From: Lepidonotus clava
Taxonomy: Eukaryota > Annelida > Polychaeta > Phyllodocida > Polynoidae
Assembly (NCBI GenBank): GCA_936440205.1
Contig: OW387148.1
Location: 24,855,961 to 24,919,960, forward strand
Direction: 5' to 3'
Length of the DNA stretch: 64,000 bases
The position numbers and the translations under genes were made by a program. The notes under the pieces were generated by a model. That model worked only from the letters and a program-made list of their open reading frames with translations, was not told the origin of the DNA and searched no databases. This document shows positions 48,733 through 59,029 of this stretch, in pieces. Numbering within the stretch: the stretch's first letter is position 1; each line of letters opens with the position of its first letter.

Positions 48733-51700
48733 TTATACGCCTGGCGAGTAACCGAACTTGTGGGCGAAGACGGTGGCGTGACGTTTGAGGGGGTCCACGA
48801 TGAGAAGAGCGAAGTCCTGTACGTGGGGATACTCCTGTTCAGAGGGGTAGTAGGGTCGGCCCTGGTCATCCTGGGAACACGGGAAAAAGTCACAATAATG
48901 AATCATTGCATATAAAATGGATAAACCCAATATGACCATTTTTAGAATTGAGCACTTGGGATTCCCACTTACGTGAGAGTTGTCAGTTTAGGAGGACGTA
49001 AAAAAACAAACACACGTCGATAGGCCTGAGTGAAGGGCTAGACTAACTTTTATTATATACCAAGTTCGTAGCGCCTATTCCTTCAGCATTGTACAGCCCC
49101 GCGAGCAAAGGTGGAATAACTGATGGCGTTATGCCACACTGGTGAATAATCAAAAATTATTGCCCTGCGAGTCTCCGTGGGGGCAATAACGATGCTTGCC
49201 AGCGTGGGAACTACGTAAACAATCCTCAAACCACGTCAAATTTGTCTCAATTGTTGAAAAAACAACGTAAAATCAATTTATTTTACCGTCAAATTCGGCA
49301 AAAGCGTTGCTTGTCCGCCATCTTTGGTCTCCTGCGATCTAGTTTGCACATGAAACCCCAGACGGCGCAGCAGTGCAAGGATATAGAACTCTCCAACAAG
49401 GAGACACATTCAACGCATGTCGCAATGGCGCGGCCCACGCACGGAGGTAAATAAAGAGACTTCGTCTTATTTATTCATGTATCTTCAACGTTGGCGGGTA
49501 TTTGATATATAATAAAACAAGAACTAACCTCGGGCGCACTCAGCAACAGTTATTTCCCCTCGTCTCCGTGGGTCCGTGGGTCTCGGGCCTTACGGCCCTC
49601 GACCCACGGACCCACGGAGACTCGGGGAAATAATTGTTGCTTCGTGCCCCCTCGGTTAGTTCTGTGTATATATAAGACAGGAATCCGGAAATTAATATAG
49701 AATATATACTAAAATCGAAAGCTGACTGCCAATATAACAGTAGCATAAATTAAAAATATACTTGACCAATTCGCACCATCGTATCAGAAGTGTATCTCGC
49801 TTGTAGATGATATAATTTACAATATTAGAGAACATTGTGTTTTTCTATTAGAATGATCAAATTGAACGACTAATTAAAATGTTTTACTTACAAGTGCCGT
49901 CACATTGTAGACGTGGGAGATGACTCGGATTTCTCCAGAAGTTGTATCTTTCTGCACACTGTAAATATAAGATCGTCCTAGGTATAAAATAACTTCAATC
50001 TTTCTGAACATAATTCGACATTTTTTTTCGAGTGTTTCTTTTTCCATATACGTAAATACGTATGTATACATTTTATGTTACATTTATTGATGCATATTAT
50101 TGTAAAGCACCACAAACTATCAATTCGGTCAAGCCAGATTAAAACAAATGGAATGACAATATTTGTGACGCTTTATTTTTTAGAACGCATTTATTTTTAC
50201 TGATAATATAAGTAGTAAATGAATGCCCATTGACATCGTATACCAGTTTCAACAGCTTACCTAACCAAGTCCTTATAAATTTTCCTGGTTAAGTTGAAGT
50301 AGTTATCTATCTCGTTATCATATTGGTTGGCGCGGCCCCCAAGCAGCAGAAGGCGGAGTATCCAGAAGAGAAGTTCTTTGCGGTCCTCCGAATTGAACAA
50401 CTCGTAGTGGTCTGAGTCTTCCAACACCATCATCTGGAAAAAATATACTTTTTTCAGTTATATTGAAAGGAATCAATATCAAGAGTATGATAAAAATTGT
50501 TATTGCATATCAGAGGAGGATTTTGCTACAGCCCTCTCCACTCTCCCCGCAAATAAATATACAATTAAGCGCAGTTAAATCTAGTTCTTTCTTGTGAAAC
50601 TAACAGTAGACTGTACATGATACAGGTAGTTCTCTGAACACTAGGCTGAATATTACATGGAGTAATTCCTGTAAAACAGCAAGATTAAAGTACATATGGC
50701 AATCTTAAGGTAACCTAGGACTACTCGGGAGGTAACTTTTTCTAAATCACCATGCACTATCTATAGCGTTACCTGTCCTATTTGGTGAGAGAGCAGCATA
50801 TCCTCATGGAAGACGTCATAACATTTCTGTATGTAGCCGTTGTCGCGGACTAGGTCACTCTCGGTGAGACGGTCAAAGAAGGCCATGGATGTCTGACTGG
50901 TCGCCAGGGGTTCAGCCTTCACAGAGGTCGCCTTGATTCCTGTTGGAACAGGAGGGTTGTTACAAGAAAAGAAATTCTGATTCCATATATTCTTTTTTAC
51001 CGTCAAAAGATGGTAATAAAAAAGTGTAAATTGCGATATATATTTTTTTTTTTTACTCCCGCTGGTGTATGGTTTATATTTCAGAAGATTAATTCTGAAT
51101 ATACCATAGGCCAATTATATCTAGACAAATTAGGATATTGGTTGTATGTAAGAGAGTCAGATACCTTTTTCAACTAGCCTGTTATTCAGAACGATGATTT
51201 ATAGTAATACTTTATAGATATATAGAAAACATACCTAATTATGGACCTCCAATTTATGTAAAAAGTGATCACTCGCTTTGTTAACCTGTGATCACTTCCA
51301 AAACCGTTGGTACAATACAACCGCAGGCTATAGGCTTTATTTGTGATGGCCATTTTGCAAATATTGGAAGTAGGCCTCTGATGCAATGAACTGCAACTCT
51401 AGGCACTACTATAAACAAAAAACCTACCATACCACTGCATAATTTAGTACTTATTTTTCTTGTCGTTAATCCCTCTAAAACTTTTACCCATCCTGTGCCA
51501 AAGTTGATGATCAGAGGCAGATCTTTGATTGCACCCATTCTACCTGGTCCAAGTTGTGTTGACCTTACCTAGTGGACTGCAGGTGGAATCAGCAGACACA
51601 ACCTTCAGGTTTCTCAGCACCTCTGGATCTTGGAAGAACGCCTTTAAAGTAAGATACAATGTACTCATGCATATCTTGGAATCCTTGTTTTTAAAAAGCC

Positions 51701-54366
51701 TAAAATATGTATTTTCAATCTGTTTGTGTATACTATGAGTTCGTGAACCACCGGTACACAATAGAGTAATTTCGACGTAAATTAATGATATTTCCTTATA
51801 ACTCACCAAAGCGAAATCATCCTTTTGGTAGGCTTGAAACTGTTGGTCGAAGCTGAACGTCTGTGCAACCATACGACCTTTGAGTGACCTGAAAATGACA
51901 CCATATTCACTGTTTACTTTAGGTTAGGATGGCAAATTTAATGGTTACACCTAATTTGTAGTATCTTATTCCTAACAAGCATATAGCTCCCCAAGCCAAG
52001 GGGCGAACCAGCTCTTAGTATCAGCCTCACCATTTAATATATCAATGAACTTATGTAAAGTAGAACCAACCCAAAAATTTCACATGTCAAAACCATGCAA
52101 AGTAGTTAGATAAGTAAACGGTATTGGTTGATTTGGTTGTCTCAACTAAGTTATTTTCAGTATACATGTTTCCCAAATGACCATTCACTAGGGTAATTGT
52201 TTGTATAAGATAAACAGTGTAAGCATCAGTAAAACACCCATGCCCCAAGGGCAACATGTGCCAGATCAATTGCCCCCAAGGGCATCATGTGCCAGATCAA
52301 TTAACACACATGCCTTCCTAATTGTTTATAAACAGTCTGGGCCTTTGATCTACTGAAACCTGGAAATGCTAACATAAAAGCAGCAAGAACATTTAAATTC
52401 ACTAACAAAAAAGGCTCATTTATCATGCTGTGAGAAAATAGTTTGTTTCAGTATGCCAAACGGGAAACCTACACAAGTTTCTACAAATGACAAACAAGTT
52501 TTAAGCAATGTATGTATTTAAACTTCATCTCTGAAATTGGTGACAAATAAGGCTTTTTACTATAGGTTATAACAGGAGCAAAACAGGGAATACAGCCATT
52601 TTTATTACACTTTCTGTCTTGGGTCACTCAAGGGCTAGAAAGGGGCTCCTGGGGGATCGCCCCTTAATAAACTAGAAATCAAAACGCTTCAAAACTAACA
52701 TAAGTTTATATAGAGTCTAGGTCTAGCTATCAATCTAACTTGTTTGGGTTACTTTTTTTCAAAGCAGTTGTCATTTTATAAAAGGTTCTATTAATATAAT
52801 TAATTAAATATTCTATAGAATTCTTGCTTATTTTGCATAATTCAGTAAAATGATGTTAGTTTTTACCTTCCCCTAGATTGTCCACAAATATTTATAATTT
52901 TTAAAAACCAAAATATATGGCACAACAGGCACCCTTAAAAGTCAGAATATGTTGCCACTGTCTGAAAAATTATGATAAGAAATTTGATAAATTGTCATTT
53001 TTATTGATTTTTTGCCCAATAATCAATGAAATTCTACGATATTTTCCTGCTTTTCAATAAAATTGCTACAAGTGACCCTTCAAACTTGAATCAAAGTCAT
53101 AAAATCTTTATTTTTTGTAATTTTATAATAAAAGAAGTAGATAGATCTACATCCCTGCTTGGGTACAGCAAGATTTTAGCTGAAAAAAATATTCAAATTA
53201 TGCAAGATTTTAGCTGAAAAAAATATTCAAATTATGCAAGATTATGCAAGATTAGTCTATGCAAATTTTCAAATTTCAGTAACATTCTCACGGTCCGCAA
53301 TGGCCGATTCTGCACTTCCGATTTGTTTTGTGAGGCATTCTTCCCAATTATCGCCTCTAAGAGGCTTTTATTTACTCCTTCCAAACTGTATGATTTCACA
53401 ATGAAATATGTTTTAAAAATATTAGAACTTTTGATATAGTTTAGACATGGTGAATATAAACATAAATCAGAAGATTTGGGCAAGTAAAAGGTTTTAGTTT
53501 ACTAGATTCCTTTGATTTCATTTCATTGAATTAAAGAGGAAAACTTCGCCGGGGAAGCCAGCCTAAAAACCCTGTCAAAATATCAGATTTACAAATATAA
53601 TACACAGAAACTATCTGTGATAGCAGAGGGTGTTATAAATAATGACTAAAAGAAATGAAATTGAAAAAAAATAATCCAGAAATGAGTTTAATTAAGAAAT
53701 ATCATGAAATATGAGGCACGACCGGAAGTAGAATGACGTAGCGTGGACCATGAGAATTCTCCTTATTACGGTCGCAACCTCGCAATCTCGCGAAGCAGTT
53801 TCCGGTAACTTTAAAAATTCATAAGTCTATTTCTGACCAAAGAAAAAATTTGAAAAAATATGATATGTCAAGATTATAACTCTTCTATCAATACAGTTAT
53901 CATAAAGTTTTGTAAAATTATTATTTTTGATTTCTTGCAATTTGACAGATAGTGTGGATCTGGCTTCGCTGGATGGATTTCCTCTACAGTCTATTAGTCA
54001 ATAAGTGGCTTGTTTCGACCACAGAACTCATATTTCAGTCACTTAAATGTTAGAAATTGAAAAAAGCTTCCATGTAGATCATCATATTAAAGGGAATATT
54101 AATTATTCTTCATAAATTCTTTGTAATGATTGTTTGAACATGACTTAAATGATAGAAGAGAGCTACCAGAACCTGCGCCGTGGGCTGAGGATTATGGGAT
54201 ACCGTAATACGGCGAATATGACCAAATTTGCATTAGGAGAGGCAATGGGTTAAAAAAAGGCACATTACCATTTGAAGTAAGTTTCATTGTCATCCTTCCC
54301 TTCCAACGATGGAAACTTCTTTCCACTCAGACACTGAAATGTGTATTTAGGATTTGTTTCCGCCAT
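48733..54366 (-). CDS. CFAP300: Cilia- and flagella-associated protein 300
   Basis: Seven exons, in coding order: 54366-54269, 51888-51807, 51641-51569, 50939-50773, 50433-50261, 49958-49892 and 48870-48733. They join in phase across GT-AG introns to give 265 residues; human CFAP300 (C11orf70) has 267. By-eye alignment holds end to end: GRMVAQTFSFDQQFQAY, KDDFAL-AFFQDPEV, SMAFFDRL, VLEDSDHYELF, LLLGGRANQYDNEI, IYKDLV, and the end IVDPLKRHATVFAHKFG. CFAP300 is a cytoplasmic factor needed for dynein-arm assembly in motile cilia; loss in humans causes primary ciliary dyskinesia. The acceptor of exon 6 was set at TATTTACAG because it keeps the SVQKD frame that matches the human protein. An X-box lies upstream. 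Confidence 0.93.
49157..49191. repeat. Short hairpin ATTATTGCCC...GGGCAATAAC
   Basis: ATTATTGCCC and GGGGCAATAA form a short stem around TGCGAGTCTCCGTG. The GTCTCCGTGG word and the GGGCAATAA arms recur in the larger palindromes at 49520 and 56846, so this may be a degraded or minimal member of the same family. It lies in intron 6 of CFAP300. Confidence 0.55.
49520..49663. repeat. Long capped palindrome H3 in CFAP300 intron 6
   Basis: This is an inverted repeat of about 144 bp. AGAACTAACC at the left edge pairs with GGTTAGTTCT at the right. The inner stem GTCTCCGTGGGTCCGTGGGTC is perfect, with the cap TCGGGCCTTACGGCCCTCG. The outer arms match those of the palindrome at 56846 (AGAACTAACCGAGGGGGCAC), showing a dispersed family of foldback elements. 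Confidence 0.88.
52241..52301. repeat. Tandem duplication of about 30 bp in CFAP300 intron 1
   Basis: Two head-to-tail copies of TGCCC(C)AAGGGCA-C/T-CATGTGCCAGATCAAT. Each unit contains a small palindrome GCCCCAAGGGC. No function is suggested. Confidence 0.75.
53168..53254. repeat. Tandem repeat with 34-bp period in CFAP300 intron 1
   Basis: Two perfect 34-bp copies starting GCAAGATTTTAGCTG, followed by two shortened GCAAGATTA units. Confidence 0.8.
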
Positions 54367-54626
54367 GCTTCTGTGTAGATAGAATTCGCTTAATTAAAGT
54401 ATTAAAGTCAAATTTGCCTGTGCACGTCTGTTCACATTTGCCGTCTGTTTTGATTCTGTCAAGCCGGGAGAATGTTCCCGGCGGTGTCAAAGTCTTTGAG
54501 TGCAACACGCCGAGAACATTCTAGAAACCAACAGGTGCGCCATCTGACGATTAATTGAGAACTATAATACTAATTGATGAATGTACTAATCACTAGATGT
54601 CGCCACATGAGGAAATGTTAGAATCG

Positions 54627-54640
54627 GTTACCATGGTAAC
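54627..54640. promoter_or_regulatory. Perfect palindromic RFX X-box upstream of CFAP300
   Basis: GTTACCATGGTAAC is a fully symmetrical X-box, matching GTTRCC-AT-GGYAAC. It lies 261 bp upstream of the CFAP300 ATG at 54366. RFX transcription factors use such sites to switch on ciliary genes in animals. The motif and its placement next to a ciliary gene are seen; binding is inferred. Confidence 0.8.
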
Positions 54641-54889
54641 GTATTTGGTTCTAGCCGGCTCTTTGACCATAAAATAATGATATATTGTTTTTCAAGAATT
54701 TTTATAATTGAAGTGGTGGATCCCAAATTTTTAACATGAAAATGGTGTGGTTTTGGAAGGAAAAATGTTTCAGGGTTCTTTCTTTGGAATATCGGAAAAT
54801 GGCAGGAATGTTACAAGTAGATATATATCTAAATTTATCTAATTTAATATTTGACAAAATACAAAATTTCCTGAATTAACTCTAACAGG

Positions 54890-55750
54890 AAGACTGGATC
54901 TAGATCTACCCTAATAATAATTGTATCAATTTTTAGGTACTCAGGACATATCGAATCAAGAGTTCTAAGTGATAGATCTATGATAAATATCATAACTTAT
55001 ATTATCATTCATTTGTAGATTTTTCTAAACATTATTTTAGGATCCGCGTGGGAACCCTGTAGATCTATTTCTAAGCTGATAATTATAGATCTATTCATCA
55101 CTGTACCATCATAGATCTAGTCTAATTGCAAATATTATGCTCCTAAAACTATGGATTAAATGCACTAAACTAAAGACCCTCGTTGAATGAAATACAAATT
55201 ATTATATCTAATAGAGATATAAGAATGACTGGATAAAATTCCACATGGTTTAAGTGGTTAGTGCACAACTTTATTGCTCATCAAACTTTGTTCTACAGGT
55301 AGATCTACAATTAATCAAGTGCATTTTATCTACAAACTGTAGATGGATATAGCTCATAATTTGGTAGATCTACGTGGATCTACAGACCTGTCTTTGTGCA
55401 ATATAAAAATGGCTGATCAAAATAGAAGTTTAGCAATAAATTATAGAAAAATGCTACCCCTATTACTATTAGATATATGATCTAACAGAGTGAAATGAAT
55501 CCAACTTGACCCAGGATTGGGATCTATAATATAGCTAAGGGCCTTCAATTGAAAATATATTTTCAGACCCCCTTTTGCTAAAGTACACAATGGATCTGTA
55601 CAGGAATGGTCGTACATTTGAAAATATGTCAGGCTCTCAGGTCCATTAGACTGATTAATGCGTACCACATAAGAAGGCCCTAACGTAAGTTTGTTTCTAT
55701 CACATTTTGAGAATTGCATTAGATCTACGCCTTTAATGACAGATGAGAAT
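54890..55750. repeat. Patch enriched in AGATCT, often within TAGATCTA or GTAGATCTAC
   Basis: AGATCT occurs at least nine times in about 850 bp, usually inside the longer palindromes TAGATCTA or GTAGATCTAC (near 54900, 54975, 55061, 55087, 55112, 55303, 55368 and 55724), with further copies near 53140 and 56100. In random sequence of this composition well under one would be expected. There is no regular spacing, so it is not a satellite. Confidence 0.6.
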
Positions 55751-56845
55751 GATCATAGAAGGAGCTCTATTTAGATCCCAAGTAAATGATAGTTTGGCCT
55801 AACACTAAAGAAATCAACACAACTGACATAAAAACAAACCGAACAACTGTTCTCGAGATATAAACGTACCATGAGTGAAAATACTTGTTTCCCTTATTCC
55901 ACCAACCCGACCTAAGTAAATAAGACCAATCGTTAGAATTGATTTAACCGGAGCAGACCCATTTAAACTACTTTCCCAAAAATAAATCTAAAGGACATTA
56001 GACGTAATAATTAAAGTGGTTACGTGACAAGGAACATTTTATGTCACAGCAAAAATCCCAGGGTGTTAAGAACTGAATATCTCGTAAAACTCATAACCGT
56101 AGATCTACATAAAGTAATGTGCACATTGCACAATGCTATATTCATACCTCAATATTTACAGGACCCGCGATTCCTTCCTAAATTATCTCGATTGGACATA
56201 ATGTAAATACAAAATATACAAATAGAGACCTAACACGTTTCTTATATCATGAAATTAAGGCCTATAATGGCTGTTAAGCAAGGTCTGTGAACACTTTGCA
56301 AAATATGACCACTGAAGCTTTGCAGACCTTTACAAATGATTAGTAATATATAAATATGTAACCAAAGAAAAAGATTAATCTAAACCTATTTAGATAGGCA
56401 TTGCTTATCCCTGGAATGTGTGCATTGTTCGTGTTCCTATGGACACAATCACAATAATTATGTTCACAGTTATGTCTTCCTTTATCTGAAATAGTCTACA
56501 ACAGTGAACAGTGCATCAAACTTCAAAGTAATACAATGACAGAGTATGAACACTTTTGTATGAATCTAGATATATTACAATAAATTATCATGTAGCTGAA
56601 CTTTGTTCCAATGCAAAAAAAATATCACTTTGTTCCTAGCCAGCAGAGTTGGTTCACCTTTCTAAAACCAATGGTCAAAATAGAAAGAAGCTTTAACTAC
56701 CAGTGCACTTCCCCGCATGTGCTAGTCTCTGTAAGTTGTAATATGAAGGTATACATACACCCACATTCTGTGGTTTGACGGGGATCCTCGTCAGTTTAGG
56801 TATCGCTCAGTGAAAATCACGATGGGAAGTATTGGGGAAATATAC

Positions 56846-56943
56846 AGAACTAACCGAGGGGGCACGAAGTCTTGATTATTGCCCCGCTGTCAAAGGGCCG
56901 AGGGCTTTGCCCTTCACAGGGGACAATAACCAGGGTAACTGGT
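56846..56943. repeat. Capped palindrome H4 (same family as 49520-49663)
   Basis: It starts AGAACTAACCGAGGGGGCAC, matching the outer arm of the palindrome at 49520. The inner stem pairs ATTATTGCCCCGCTGTCAAAGGGC with its near-complement around a CGAGGGCTTTGC loop. The right outer arm is diverged. Confidence 0.75.
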
Positions 56944-58390
56944 AAAAATATACATTAGAAAAAAGATGAGCAAAATGACCACTCTTCACCTACGGGGGCC
57001 AGTGCTAAAGGACCCGATTTTGCCTATCGCGATTTCCCCAAAACTTGCTGTGCGATACACTCATGTTTATTTAACTGATTCATGTCTTACATCCATATTT
57101 GAATTGTATTTGTTTCAACAACACCGACTTGAGGGTCATATATGGATATATATGATGAGTGTATGAACGGTTTGCTGGTTTGCTGAACCAGCGTGTTTTC
57201 ATTTACTAAGTACATTTTGGTTGAGACCTTGATCATACCAGACGCATAGAGGGTTATCTTATACATGGAACTTAGATCTTTTGATGCATTTCACACAAAC
57301 TCATTTTCGTTTGAACCATTTAAAAAACCCTGCGGTATATGAAGTACCCATCTTTTTATGTAAGTTTATATTTGATTGATACAAAGAGCAAAACTGAAAT
57401 CACTGTGATAGTCTGATATACAATCTTTGATATCTACCAAACCAGTGTGCAATGATGGTGAATACGTATATAGCAACAGTTTCAGATTTCTGTTTACGAG
57501 ATTGTCTAGAACATTCATTGACATACTCGTATACACGTGAAGTCTGGCACCATATACATAGCATTTAATGGTACAAATAAATTACGCAATTTCAGAATTA
57601 TTGGAAGTAAAATGATATGTCTTATGATTGATATGACAGGAACAATTAGTTGTCCAACGTATTATCACATCGTGAATAACTCTTTATACATAAGCAGTTG
57701 CACAGCTTTGTTAACTCACATACTAAACTCTGAGACTATGATGTACTCTTGCCCACTTATAGCTAAGATAAGGGACCATAATAGACGAAATATCTGGGCG
57801 AGTCAAGCAAAGAATAACTTCTTATTGACTTAATATAGAAAGATGGACGGGACAACTCGATTTATCACTAAAAATAAGTTTTGTGTTATAACTGGTAAAC
57901 TCACAATATCCATTTCTACCTGTTCCATTAACTGCAGATTTTTCCGCGAACAACCATAAAACTACAGAGCCATTATCAAGGAAGTGTGTTTAACTATTCG
58001 CAGAGAGAATTCAATATTATGTAAGCACCGTCAATATTGCCTATTTCACACAAAAAAGTATTCATGGGTCTTCTGCAGGTTGCAAGCTAAGTGTAAGTTC
58101 TAGTGCGGGAATCATGAATATCACGAGAAACAACTCAATCTTTAAACCGAATTGTTAGTAGAAAAACACAGTTTCATTCTCCCATAGAAATTTGAAGTCA
58201 TTAACCAAATATAAACTTCCTCTTAGCACTCTTAAACAACCTTTTGGTAATGGATTCTACATTGCGGGAACCTCACATAAATGCATACCTTCACAACACA
58301 AACCTAGTATCAATCTAGGTTTTTGGTCCCTTTTATACATATTTTACAACAAAATTGACTATTCTCTAGTAAATGTATATTTTTACTCAT

Positions 58391-58568
58391 TATAGACCTT
58401 TTTCATTAGGGTGTGGCACCCCCTGGTGAAGTAAATGGAACCAATGGTTTAAGTCATTTCCCATTGAAGTGAAGCATATACATAGGTTAACTATGGGAAA
58501 ATGACCTAAACCATTGGTTCCATTTACTTCACCAGGGGGCGCAACACTCTTAATGAAAAAGGTCTATA
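58391..58568. mobile_element. MITE with long inverted repeats and paired CTCF-like cores
   Basis: TATAGACCTTTTTCATTA and its complement close a 178-bp element whose arms of about 75 bp are nearly perfect. The ends are compatible with a TA target duplication (Tc1/mariner-type), though this is tentative. Each arm contains CACCAGGGGG(C/T)GC, minus strand at 58415-58428 and plus strand at 58530-58542, which matches the CTCF core consensus. Confidence 0.85.
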
Positions 58569-59029
58569 GATCCTTGTGACAGCAACAAACGTAAGTTTGC
58601 GTCCCATACCGACGATGATGTGTTAGAAACAAAGTCAAATATTATTATATCACTAAAGATTACATATTTAAAGCGTCACATACAGTAAGTTCTGGTTTGT
58701 GGAATTCAGAAGCGTGCACTATCACAGCCAGCAATAATCTTCACCTTTGATCTTGGATTGGCTACAATAAGTTTGCCGAACTTAGCAACCTGATTTTTTA
58801 CTCTTACCTTCTCAGATACCGCACAAACCCACAACTTTCAAACAGAATAAGGTTAGTTCTAAAGTCCCATACATCTAGATATTTCTGCATTACAAACATA
58901 CCTTTTTAAAGTAAAACCCACATCACATTATGACCAAACATCGAACTCTCAGAAAGACTCATATATTTCTTTCTCTGTAGATATTTCTGTAGATATCCCT
59001 GTGAAGTTCATTAACCTGAGACGCCGTCA

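Larger units (their letters stand above)
54641..59029. other. Intergenic DNA between CFAP300 and the DUF229 gene
   Basis: About 4.4 kb without a recognised gene. It holds an AGATCT-rich patch (54.9-55.75 kb), a capped palindrome (56846-56943) and a MITE (58391-58568), listed separately. The short ORFs here have A/T-driven composition and no family resemblance. Confidence 0.6.

Noticed and set aside
49242-49454. 70-residue plus-strand frame in CFAP300 intron 6
   Set aside because: Basic, low-information composition, lying among foldback repeats; no domain seen.
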